Source: DASSWB01 sp035705495
Lineage (GTDB): Bacteria > Bacteroidota > Bacteroidia > Flavobacteriales > Flavobacteriaceae
NCBI GenBank assembly: GCA_035705495.1
Contig: DASSWB010000020.1
Span: 1-48,472, forward strand
DNA length: 48,472 nucleotides
Direction: 5' to 3'
Notes under the pieces: model-generated
Seen by the model: the letters and a program-made list of their open reading frames with translations, nothing else
Database searches by the model: none
What the model was told of the DNA's origin: nothing
Shown: one piece after another, positions 1-7,142 of the stretch
Layout: every line of letters begins with the position of its first letter
Position numbering within the stretch: position 1 is the first letter of the stretch
Position numbers and translations under genes: made by a program

Positions 1-1584
1 TGGTTCGCCAGTTTCGGTGGGCAAATATTTTTCAACCTCTGGTAAACGCAGTGGCAAATATTTTAAATCTATGGTTTGCGGCAATCCGTTGACGTAATAA
101 ATTGGAAAAGGTTCGCCCCAATATCGTTGTCTGCTGAAAACGGCATCTCTTAATCTATAATTCGTTTTGCCTTTTCCTTGTCCGATTTTTTCAAGTTCGG
201 AAATTGCTTTCTTAAGTGCTTCTTTATATTCCAATCCATTAAGGAAGTCGGAGTTTGCAATCACGGTTCCTTCTTTTCCGCTGAAAGCTTCTTCGGAAAT
301 ATCTACGTTTTCAAAAATATTCACGATTGGAATATCAAAATGCCTCGCAAAATCATAATCCCGCTGATCACCACAAGGAACCGCCATCACAGCTCCAGTT
401 CCATAGCCTGCAAGCACGTAATCTCCAATCCAAATTGGCACCGGTTCTTTCGTGAAAGGATGTTCTGCATAAGCGCCCGTAAAAACACCGCTAATGGTTT
501 TTACATCTGCCATTCGTTCACGTTCGCTGCGTTTTGCCGTAGCTTCAATATATTCTTGAACAGCCTGTTTTTGCTCGGGAGTCGTAATCTTTTCAACGAG
601 TTCGTGCTCTGGCGCCAAAGTCATGAAAGTAACTCCGAAAATGGTGTCGGGACGCGTGGTGAAAACTTCAATGCTGAATTCTGAATTCTGAATTCTGAAT
701 TGGGCAAGTGCCCCAACCGATTTCCCAATCCAATTCCGCTGACTTTCCCTCAAACTTTCTGGCCAGTCGATTTTATTTAAATCTTGCAGCAAACGTTCTG
801 CAAAAGCAGAAATCCGCATGCTCCATTGCTTCATTTTTTTTCTGATTACCGGATAACCACCACGTTCGGAAACGCCGTTTACAATTTCGTCATTTGCCAA
901 AACAGTTCCCAATTGCGGACACCAATTGACTTCGGTTTCGGCTAAATATGTGAGTCGGTATTTGAGTAATATTTGCTGTTTTTCTTCCAAAGAAAAAGCA
1001 TTCCATTCTTCCGCGGAAAATTCAGTTACATTATCATCACAAGCAGCATTCAGATTTGTATTTCCTTCCGAAGCAAATATTTTTTCAAGATCGGAAATTG
1101 GACGGGATTTATCGGTTTTGTGATCATACCAACTCTCAAAAAGCTGAATGAAAATCCACTGCGTCCATTTATAATACTGCGGATCACTCGTGCGAACTTC
1201 CCGACTCCAATCAAAAGAAAACCCCATTTTATCGAGTTGCTCGCGGTAACGTTTTATGTTTTGTTCTGTGGTGACCGCGGGATGTTGCCCGGTTTGAATT
1301 GCGTATTGTTCTGCAGGCAATCCGAAGCTATCATATCCTTGCGGATGCAAAACATTGAAACCTTTATGGCGTTTGTAGCGCGCATAAATATCACTTGCAA
1401 TATACCCAAGCGGATGCCCAACATGCAATCCGGCGCCAGATGGATATGGAAACATGTCCAGAACATAAAATTTCGGAGCCGCTTTCATATTTCCTGACAA
1501 TGGAGGATTTTGAGCCTTAAACGTTTGGTTTTTGGCCCAATATTTTTGCCATTTCTCTTCTATTTTATTGAAATCGTAACTCAT
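1..1584 (-). CDS. leuS: Leucyl-tRNA synthetase, N-terminal part (cut by window edge)
   Basis: Class I aminoacyl-tRNA synthetase that charges tRNA-Leu in the cytoplasm. Only the first 528 codons are in the window; the frame is open to base 1, so the anticodon-binding end lies outside. Seen in the translation: the start MSYDFNKIEEKWQKYW, the ATP-binding HVGH motif (family HIGH) at residues 54-57 after MFPYPSGAGL, the zinc-region-like WCPQ, and the editing-domain motif VFTTRPDTIFG near residues 305-315, followed by the GTGAVMAVPCGDQRDYDFA segment of the CP1 editing domain. The ATG at 1582-1584 is the only start that keeps the conserved N-terminus. Odd feature: four exact 7-bp repeats at 674-701 lie inside the coding sequence at the entry to the editing domain. 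The neighbour ftsX is transcribed divergently. Confidence 0.97.
   Translation of the reverse strand, partial: MSYDFNKIEEKWQKYWAKNQTFKAQNPPLSGNMKAAPKFYVLDMFPYPSGAGLHVGHPLGYIASDIYARYKRHKGFNVLHPQGYDSFGLPAEQYAIQTGQHPAVTTEQNIKRYREQLDKMGFSFDWSREVRTSDPQYYKWTQWIFIQLFESWYDHKTDKSRPISDLEKIFASEGNTNLNAACDDNVTEFSAEEWNAFSLEEKQQILLKYRLTYLAETEVNWCPQLGTVLANDEIVNGVSERGGYPVIRKKMKQWSMRISAFAERLLQDLNKIDWPESLRESQRNWIGKSVGALAQFRIQNSEFSIEVFTTRPDTIFGVTFMTLAPEHELVEKITTPEQKQAVQEYIEATAKRSERERMADVKTISGVFTGAYAEHPFTKEPVPIWIGDYVLAGYGTGAVMAVPCGDQRDYDFARHFDIPIVNIFENVDISEEAFSGKEGTVIANSDFLNGLEYKEALKKAISELEKIGQGKGKTNYRLRDAVFSRQRYWGEPFPIYYVNGLPQTIDLKYLPLRLPEVEKYLPTETGEP
674..701. repeat. Heptamer tandem repeat (CTGAATT)x4 inside leuS
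   Basis: Four perfect head-to-tail copies of ctgaatt. Read on the coding (minus) strand they specify about residues 295-304 of LeuRS (FRIQNSEFSI), just before the TTRPDT motif of the editing domain. Because 7 is not a multiple of 3, gain or loss of one unit would shift the frame. Confidence 0.95.
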
Positions 1585-1616
1585 TGCAAGGTTTTTTTAC
1601 TGTGGAAGCATCACTG

Positions 1617-1651
1617 AAATTGGATTTTTAGTTTTGGAAAAGATCCAATTT
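1617..1651 (-). promoter_or_regulatory. Hairpin in leuS 5' leader
   Basis: Perfect 9-bp inverted repeat (aaattggat / atccaattt) with a 17-nt spacer, between the predicted leuS promoter and its start codon. It would form at the extreme 5' end of the transcript. No T-run follows on the minus strand, so it is not an obvious terminator. A role in mRNA stability or translation is inference. Confidence 0.45.
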
Positions 1652-1657
1652 AGCCCG

Positions 1658-1665
1658 CAAAAATA
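1658..1665 (-). promoter_or_regulatory. Predicted leuS promoter, -7 box TATTTTTG
   Basis: On the minus strand the bases read TATTTTTG, an exact match to the Bacteroidota -7 consensus TAnnTTTG. A -33 TTG at the expected 17-23 spacing is not evident. Predicted transcription start is near 1652, about 68 bases before the ATG. Confidence 0.45.
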
Positions 1666-1755
1666 CGTTTAAAGTACGAAAGTGAAAAGTTTAGACGTTT
1701 TAAAGAAAGAGAATGATTAACTTTCTTATTTTTACACAAAATTTGCAATATCCAT

Positions 1756-2634
1756 ATGGGTTCATCTTTTGAGAAATACCAAAAAAGAAGATTGATTTCT
1801 TCCTATTTTTCAGTGGTAATCAGTATTTCATTGGTCCTTTTTCTTCTCGGTTTACTGGGCTTGTTGGTTCTCAATACCAAAAAAGTAGCGGATCATTTTA
1901 AAGAGAAAATCGCAATGACGATTTACTTGAAAGACACCGCAAAGGAAGTCGAAATGAATCAGTTGCAAAAAAGTTTGGCGATGGCCGAATATACCAAAAC
2001 GGCGACTTTCATCTCAAAAGAGCAAGCTGCGGAAGCACATAGCGAGGAAATTGGAGAGAATTTCATGGAATTTTTAGGATATAATCCGCTGCAAAATTCC
2101 ATAGATGTTTATATGAAAGCCGATTACGTTTCTCCTGAGCAGGTAGAAGAAATTGCCTTGGAAATTCAGGAAAAAGGATTTGTGGATGAAGTCATTTATG
2201 ATCAGCCCTTGATTTCTTTACTTACGGAAAATGTTGCAAGAATTGGATTTTGGATCTTGGTCATTAGTGGTATTTTTGCTTTTATAGCGGTTTTACTGAT
2301 CAACAGCTCAATCAGGCTCTCTGTATATTCAAAACGATTTATTATCAAAACCATGCAAATGGTGGGCGCTACCAAAAGATTTATCCGAAAACCTTTTATT
2401 TGGAAAAGCGTAAAACTCGGAATTATAGGAGCCATTTTGGCAATGATTGGAATGGCAATTGTTTTGTATTACCTGAACGAAACTTTCCCCGAACTTGATC
2501 TTCTTAGCGATCCTCTAATGTTAGGCGCACTTTTCGTCGGAATTTTTTTAATGGGAATAATTATTACCTGGATCAGTACGTTTTTTGCCACTCAAAGATT
2601 CCTGAATCTGAGGACTGATGAACTTTATTATTAG
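1756..2634 (+). CDS. ftsX: Cell division ABC-type permease FtsX
   Basis: Inner-membrane partner of the ATPase FtsE; the complex activates peptidoglycan hydrolysis at the division septum. The 292-residue product has the FtsX layout: an N-terminal membrane segment (about 20-43), an extracytoplasmic domain (about 44-170) and three C-terminal membrane segments (about 174-195, 222-246 and 258-282). Typical family segments are IAMTIYLKD near residue 55 and SKRFIIKTMQMVGATKRFI near residue 200. ftsE is not in the window, as is usual in Bacteroidota where ftsX stands alone. It heads a plus-strand cluster with DUF3098, uppP and truB, all tied to envelope growth or core functions; a gap of 20 bases separates it from the next gene. 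Confidence 0.95.
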   Translation: MGSSFEKYQKRRLISSYFSVVISISLVLFLLGLLGLLVLNTKKVADHFKEKIAMTIYLKDTAKEVEMNQLQKSLAMAEYTKTATFISKEQAAEAHSEEIGENFMEFLGYNPLQNSIDVYMKADYVSPEQVEEIALEIQEKGFVDEVIYDQPLISLLTENVARIGFWILVISGIFAFIAVLLINSSIRLSVYSKRFIIKTMQMVGATKRFIRKPFIWKSVKLGIIGAILAMIGMAIVLYYLNETFPELDLLSDPLMLGALFVGIFLMGIIITWISTFFATQRFLNLRTDELYY

Positions 2635-2654
2635 AAGGAGAAAACTTTTTTAAA

Positions 2655-2912
2655 ATGGGAAAAAATAAAGATACAGAAGAAACAACACAGCCTCATTTTG
2701 TTTTTGGACGAAAAAATTACATCGTAATGGCAATTGGTCTTGCGGTTATTGCACTTGGCTTTATTTTAATGTCTGGCGGTGGAAGCGATGATCCCAATGT
2801 TTTTAATCCGGAAATTTATAATTTCAGGAGAATTAGACTGGCACCAACTGTTGTCCTTTTAGGTTTCGCCATTGAAGTTTATGCCATTCTATTAAATCCC
2901 AGTAAAAAATAA
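2655..2912 (+). CDS. DUF3098 family small membrane protein
   Basis: An 85-residue protein with two predicted membrane helices (about residues 25-42 and 62-80) joined by a short loop containing GGGSDDPNVFNPEIYNFRR, the signature of DUF3098. The family is found in Bacteroidota and has no known function. Its fixed place between ftsX and uppP suggests a role in envelope assembly, but that is only context. Its TAA stop shares one base with the ATG of uppP, so translation of the two is probably coupled. Confidence 0.85.
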   Translation: MGKNKDTEETTQPHFVFGRKNYIVMAIGLAVIALGFILMSGGGSDDPNVFNPEIYNFRRIRLAPTVVLLGFAIEVYAILLNPSKK

Positions 2913-3697
2913 TGAATTATTTTGAAGCGGTTGTCCTAGCTTTGGTTGAAGGCTTAACCGAATTTTTACCGGTTTCTTCTACGGGACACATGATTGTTGT
3001 TTCCTCCATTTTTGGAATTGCCGATGAAGCGTTCACGAAACTATTCACCATTGTTATTCAATTGGGAACCATTCTTTCGGTAATCGCGCTTTATTGGCGT
3101 CGGTTTTTCCAAAGTGTGGATTTTTACATGAAATTATTTGTTGCTTTTCTGCCCGCAGTGGTTTTTGGCTTGTTGCTTAACGATGTTATCGATAGACTTT
3201 TAGGAAGTCCGTTGGTTGTGGCAATTTCATTGATTATTGGAGGTTTTATCCTTCTGAAGGTGGATGAATGGTTTAAATCTTCCTCGGGAGAAGAAATTTC
3301 CTATCTCACGGCTTTGAAAATTGGTTTTTTTCAGTGTTTGGCCATGGTTCCTGGAGTTTCCAGAAGTGGCGCGAGCATTGTTGGTGGAATGAGCCAAAAT
3401 TTATCACGAACAACAGCAGCCGAATTTTCGTTTTTTCTTGCAGTCCCAACCATGCTTGGTGCTACCCTTAAAAAACTTTACGATTACTATCAGGATGGAT
3501 ATGTCTTGAGCCAAGAAGAAATCAATTTATTGATCATTGGGAATGTTGTCGGATTTTTGGTGGCACTTTTGGCTATCAAAACCTTTATTGATTATCTGAG
3601 CAAACACGGATTCAAAATTTTCGGATATTATCGTATTCTAATTGGAGCAGTCATTTTGCTTTATCATTTTTTCATTGGCGAACTTAGCACGATTTAA
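2912..3697 (+). CDS. uppP: Undecaprenyl-diphosphatase UppP (BacA)
   Basis: Integral membrane phosphatase that converts undecaprenyl diphosphate to the monophosphate carrier reused in peptidoglycan synthesis. The 261-residue product carries both family signatures: EGLTEFLPVSSTGH at about residues 14-27, and PGVSRSGASIVGGM at about residues 149-162, which hold the catalytic Glu, His, Ser and Arg. It is made up of about eight hydrophobic segments and has the expected length. The start ATG overlaps the stop of the DUF3098 gene by one base, and its own stop overlaps the start of truB by one base, indicating a tightly coupled operon. Confidence 0.96.
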   Translation: MNYFEAVVLALVEGLTEFLPVSSTGHMIVVSSIFGIADEAFTKLFTIVIQLGTILSVIALYWRRFFQSVDFYMKLFVAFLPAVVFGLLLNDVIDRLLGSPLVVAISLIIGGFILLKVDEWFKSSSGEEISYLTALKIGFFQCLAMVPGVSRSGASIVGGMSQNLSRTTAAEFSFFLAVPTMLGATLKKLYDYYQDGYVLSQEEINLLIIGNVVGFLVALLAIKTFIDYLSKHGFKIFGYYRILIGAVILLYHFFIGELSTI

Positions 3698-4395
3698 TGT
3701 TTACTGCAGAAGATTTCAAAGAAGGACAAATTTTACTTTTCGACAAGCCTTTGGGTTGGACTTCCTTCCAACTTGTGAATAAAGTCCGTTGGCTTATCCG
3801 AAAGAATTGCGATATCAAAAAAATAAAAGTCGGCCATGCGGGAACATTAGATCCTTTGGCAAGCGGATTGCTCATTATCTGCACGGGAAAATTCACGAAA
3901 CGCATTGAAGAATTTATGGGACAGGAAAAAGAATACACCGGAACCTTTACGCTCGGTGCCACGACTCCTTCCTATGATATGGAAACCGAAATAGATTCAA
4001 CTTTCCCCATTTCACACATTTCCGAAGAAAAAATAAAAGAAACCACTAGAGTATTTCTTGGCGATATCAATCAATTTCCACCAGTTTTTTCAGCTTTAAA
4101 AAAAGACGGAAAACGATTATATGAATTTGCTCGCGCCGGAGAAGAAGTAGAAATTCCCAGTAGAAAAGTCAATATAGCTTCCTTCGAAATTATAAATATT
4201 GACTTGCCAAATGTAGATTTTAAAGTTGTTTGTAGCAAAGGAACTTACATACGAAGTCTGGCACATGATTTTGGGAAAGAATTGCAAAGCGGTGCGTATC
4301 TTTCGGCTTTGCGACGGACAAAAATTGGCGATTTTGAAGTCAAAAATGCTTTTAATCTGGAAGATTTTATCGAATTACTACCCAAAAAAGTCTAA
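3697..4395 (+). CDS. truB: tRNA pseudouridine-55 synthase TruB
   Basis: Makes pseudouridine at position 55 in the T-loop of tRNAs. The 232-residue product has the family start (LLFDKPLGWTSFQLVNKVR), the catalytic motif GHAGTLDPLASGLL with nucleophile Asp52, the FPPVFSALKKDGKRLYEFAR segment near residue 125, and the RNA-binding CSKGTYIRSLAHDFG near residue 175. It lacks a C-terminal PUA-type extension, as in other short bacterial TruBs. The ATG overlaps the uppP stop by one base. Confidence 0.96.
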   Translation: MFTAEDFKEGQILLFDKPLGWTSFQLVNKVRWLIRKNCDIKKIKVGHAGTLDPLASGLLIICTGKFTKRIEEFMGQEKEYTGTFTLGATTPSYDMETEIDSTFPISHISEEKIKETTRVFLGDINQFPPVFSALKKDGKRLYEFARAGEEVEIPSRKVNIASFEIINIDLPNVDFKVVCSKGTYIRSLAHDFGKELQSGAYLSALRRTKIGDFEVKNAFNLEDFIELLPKKV

Positions 4396-4419
4396 TTTCG
4401 CGGTTTTCAAGATTAAACC

Positions 4420-4995
4420 ATGGAAAAACAAAGATGCGGTTGGTGCGTTGGAGATGAGTTGTACGAAACTTATCACGATACCGAATGGGGCGTTCCTTTA
4501 TATGAAGACGACAAATTATTTGAATTTCTGATTCTGGAAACATTCCAAGCCGGATTAAGTTGGATTACGATTCTGCGGAAACGAGAGAATTTCAGAGCCG
4601 CTTTTGACAATTTTGATTATAAAAAAATCGCGAACTATTCCGAAGAAAAAATACAAGAACTACTTCAGGACGAAGGAATTATCCGAAATAAATTGAAAAT
4701 TCGCGCTACGGTGAGCAATGCCGAAGCTTATATGAAGATCCAAGAGGAATTTGGAAGTTTCAGCAAGTATATTTGGGGATTTGTGGATGGAAAACCAATT
4801 CAGAATGAGGTTAAAGATTACAAATCTGTTGCGGCAACAACTGAAATCAGCGATCGGTTAAGTAAAGATTTAAAGAAACGCGGATTTAAATTTGTGGGTT
4901 CAACCGTGATGTACGCGCACATGCAAGCTACAGGAATGGTGAACGATCACGAAGTGGCTTGCTTTAGGTATAATGAAGTTAAAAATTACGCTTAA
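4420..4995 (+). CDS. tag: DNA-3-methyladenine glycosylase I
   Basis: Base-excision repair enzyme that removes 3-methyladenine from alkylated DNA. The 191-residue product matches the family from end to end: an N-terminal CGWCVGDELYETYHDTEWG, the central FEFLILETFQAGLSWITIL, and a C-terminal KFVGSTVMYAHMQATGMVNDH. The zinc-binding set typical of Tag is visible as Cys6 or Cys9, His19, His177 and Cys181. It follows truB by 24 bases in the same direction and may share its transcript. Confidence 0.95.
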   Translation: MEKQRCGWCVGDELYETYHDTEWGVPLYEDDKLFEFLILETFQAGLSWITILRKRENFRAAFDNFDYKKIANYSEEKIQELLQDEGIIRNKLKIRATVSNAEAYMKIQEEFGSFSKYIWGFVDGKPIQNEVKDYKSVAATTEISDRLSKDLKKRGFKFVGSTVMYAHMQATGMVNDHEVACFRYNEVKNYA

Positions 4996-4999
4996 AAAA

Positions 5000-5680
5000 A
5001 TGAAATCTATAAAATCCTATTTTGTTTTAATAGTATTGTTGTTATCACACACTTTTGTTTTTGCACAACACCCACATTCTTTTTTTGGAGAGTTTGAATT
5101 TGAACTTGAAATTCCTACCGAAACCAAATTTTCCTTTGAAGTCGAAGCAGGTGCCCGCGGACTTTTTTTAGAAACTTATGACGGTGAAAAATCGACTGAT
5201 TATACACATCAACATTTTGAAATTACGCAGTTTACCAAATATCAGCATACAGAAGCTATTGAATTTGCTTTAGGCCTAAGATACCGAATGAAAGAACCTT
5301 TTGACGACGGGGATCCTGACGAAAAACGGATTATTGAAGAAATTGAATACGAACCGGTAAATTCTACTATCGGACTTTCACATCGCGGCAGATTGGAACA
5401 GCGGTTTAGGGGAGAAGAATTCATTTTCAGGTTGCGATACCAAATAGGTGCTTCAAAACCTTTGAACGAAACTTTTTCTTTAGGCGTTTCAACCGAAGCT
5501 TTGTACGGAGTTTCTACAATTGATAAACCAGAGCCTGAGCAACGTTTTGCGATTGAATTGGAAAATTCAGGTTTTAAAAACGTTGAATTGGGAGTTGGTT
5601 TTGAAGTCCGTTTGGAAAATTATGTGCTGGATTTGGGCTATGAATATTTTTTCGCTACGAAAGTGAAGATATCGCTGTAG
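5000..5680 (+). CDS. Exported hypothetical protein, probable outer-membrane barrel
   Basis: Function unknown. The product (about 226 residues) begins with a clear signal peptide, MKSIKSYFVLIVLLLSHTFVFAQ, with cleavage expected after the Ala. The rest alternates polar and hydrophobic residues in strand-like runs (FEFELEIPTETKFSFEVEAG, LGLRYRMKE, LEQRFRGEEFIFRLRYQIG, VELGVGFEVRLENYVLDLGY) and ends in a basic and hydrophobic stretch, which suits a small outer-membrane beta-barrel of the DUF2490 or DUF481 type. I chose the ATG at 5000 because an in-frame ATG at 4973 would put nine residues before the signal peptide and overlap tag. It begins five bases after tag. Confidence 0.75.
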   Translation: MKSIKSYFVLIVLLLSHTFVFAQHPHSFFGEFEFELEIPTETKFSFEVEAGARGLFLETYDGEKSTDYTHQHFEITQFTKYQHTEAIEFALGLRYRMKEPFDDGDPDEKRIIEEIEYEPVNSTIGLSHRGRLEQRFRGEEFIFRLRYQIGASKPLNETFSLGVSTEALYGVSTIDKPEPEQRFAIELENSGFKNVELGVGFEVRLENYVLDLGYEYFFATKVKISL

Positions 5681-5714
5681 CGTATTTTAAAAACCGAAAA
5701 TTTTTTTGGCGGAT

Positions 5715-6012
5715 TTCTTCGGCTAAAGCCTTTTCCTTGCATTCTTATAACATCCAGCTAAAGCTGGATGCAATGGATCCGCTTATCGTTTAGATATATT
5801 GTTGAAAAAAGAATTTTCTATGCTTTACTTCCTAGATTCTTTACTTCGCGAAAAAGATCCGTTCCGAACGACAGAAAAATTTGAATTATTATGTAATTCT
5901 GACTAAATAGGAATCTGATCGAGAACAAAATCATCTGTGAAACAAAATCAATTGGCATTGGTTTTAACCAATGCACAACAAGAATTCCGATCCTATTGGG
6001 CTTTAGCCAAAA
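5715..6012. repeat. Inverted pair of palindromic repeat units in intergenic gap
   Basis: This covers most of the 357-base gap between the exported protein and aat; no gene is credible here. Left unit: ggctaaagcc at 5721-5730, then the perfect palindrome catccagctaaagctggatg at 5751-5770. Right unit, inverted: gcattggttttaaccaatgc at 5955-5974 and ggctttagcc at 5999-6008. Read outside-in, both units have the order ggctaaagcc, spacer containing attctt, 9-bp stem with a two-base centre, then caat(t)g. The two large stems differ in sequence yet each pairs perfectly. The centre (about 5820-5880) resembles low-value intergenic sequence and shows nothing clear. Confidence 0.7.
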
Positions 6013-6037
6013 TTTCCATATCAATCTTTTAAATCAA

Positions 6038-6676
6038 TTAATTTTTCAGAATCTGTAAAAATTCTTTCCTCGGAATTTCCTCTGCACCCAAACTTTCCAA
6101 ATGAGAGGTGTAAATTTGACAATCGATTAATTTGACACCTTCCAATTTTAAAAATTCAACCCATTTTATAAAACCAAATTTAGAAGCATTGCTAACTTTT
6201 GAAAACATACTTTCCCCGCAGAATACTTTTTTATCTTTCAAAAAGATGCCATAGAGTCCGCCGACTAATTTTTCTTCTTGCCAAACCTCAACCGAATGTG
6301 CAAAACCCAGTTTATGCAGGTTTGAATAGGCGTTTTGCATTTCTGAAGTAATCCAAGTTCCATTTTGACCTGTTCTTGCAATTTTGGAACATTCAGAAAT
6401 AACTTCTTCAAAACATTGATTGTAAGTAACGCTGAAAACTTCTTTTTTGAGAAGCTGTTTCATGCTTTTGGAAACTTTCAGTCTTTCAGGAAACAAAACC
6501 ATTCTGGGATCGGGGCTCCACCATAATATTGGCTGATTTTCTTCATACCAAGGGAAAATTCCGTGGTTATAGGCATCAATCAATCGCTTCGGATTTAGGT
6601 CGCCGCCAATTGTTAGCAATCCGTCATCATCCGCCATTTCAACGGGAGGGAAAAGATGTTCTTCTTGAGAATACAA
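6038..6676 (-). CDS. aat: Leucyl/phenylalanyl-tRNA--protein transferase
   Basis: Adds Leu or Phe from its tRNA to proteins with N-terminal Lys or Arg, marking them for ClpAP degradation in the N-end rule pathway. The 212-residue product shows the family hallmarks: FPPVEMADDDGLLTIGGDL near residue 9, then NHGIFPWYEENQPILWWSPD with PR at residues 37-58, and HSVEVWQEEKLVGGLYGI and FCGESMFS later. The length is normal. It is transcribed leftwards, with a terminator between it and the upstream DUF3127 gene, so it probably has its own promoter. Confidence 0.95.
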   Translation of the reverse strand: MYSQEEHLFPPVEMADDDGLLTIGGDLNPKRLIDAYNHGIFPWYEENQPILWWSPDPRMVLFPERLKVSKSMKQLLKKEVFSVTYNQCFEEVISECSKIARTGQNGTWITSEMQNAYSNLHKLGFAHSVEVWQEEKLVGGLYGIFLKDKKVFCGESMFSKVSNASKFGFIKWVEFLKLEGVKLIDCQIYTSHLESLGAEEIPRKEFLQILKN

Positions 6677-6710
6677 TGTTTTATGTTGAATAAATTCCGA
6701 AGTAAAAATA

Positions 6711-6739
6711 AAAAACCCAACTTATTAAGTCGGGTTTTT
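6711..6739 (-). terminator. Rho-independent terminator after DUF3127 gene
   Basis: Thirteen-base arms aaaaacccaactt and aagtcgggttttt with one mismatch and a 3-base loop, so the stem ends in a T-run on either strand. It lies 20 bases past the stop of the DUF3127 gene and upstream of aat. Confidence 0.85.
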
Positions 6740-6759
6740 ACAAAATTAAAAATCGTTTA

Positions 6760-7137
6760 TTAGAAAGGCAGATCGTCGTGATCTTCTTCGTTTAAATTTT
6801 GTGCGGGCTCAAATTGTGGCGCCGGTGGCATTGGTGGCGGTGTATTACCTCCCATATCTTCCTGCAGGTTTTCAATTCTCCACCCTTGAATGGAATTGAA
6901 ATATTTGGTTTCTCCCTGCGGATTCACCCATTCCCGACCGCGTAAATTAATACTGATTTTTACGGCTTGACCCACCTTAAAATTATTCAACAAATCTGTC
7001 TTGTCCTGAACAAATTCGACCATAATTGTTTGCGGATATTGCTCTTCAGTAGTAACAACCACTTCTCTTTTCCTAAACCCATTACTCCCAAAAGCTTGAG
7101 TTTCTCCAATCACTTTAATTTTTCCTTGTACTTCCAT
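6760..7137 (-). CDS. DUF3127 family protein with SSB-like acidic tail
   Basis: A 125-residue protein of the Bacteroidota family DUF3127, function not established. Residues 1-93 hold the conserved core, beginning MEVQGKIKVIGETQAFGSNGF and including VKISINLRGREWVNPQGE, a pattern that suits an OB-type fold. Residues 94-113 are a Pro-rich linker (GGNTPPPMPPAPQFEPAQ), and the chain ends NEEDHDDLPF. That ending is nearly the same as the C-terminal hook of the window's own SSB (EEEDDLPF), the peptide that recruits SSB partners, so a role in DNA metabolism is likely. It starts five bases after the flavin reductase stop and probably shares its transcript. Confidence 0.85.
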   Translation of the reverse strand: MEVQGKIKVIGETQAFGSNGFRKREVVVTTEEQYPQTIMVEFVQDKTDLLNNFKVGQAVKISINLRGREWVNPQGETKYFNSIQGWRIENLQEDMGGNTPPPMPPAPQFEPAQNLNEEDHDDLPF

Positions 7138-7142
7138 CGTCT

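Noticed and set aside
178..1497. Plus-strand open frames of up to 174 codons opposite leuS
   Set aside because: They are antisense to conserved LeuRS motifs and show no domain of their own.
5818..6024. Minus-strand open frame of 68 codons in the palindrome region
   Set aside because: It reads through the inverted repeats and AT-rich filler, has no start signal or recognisable domain, and its codons follow the palindromes rather than a protein pattern.
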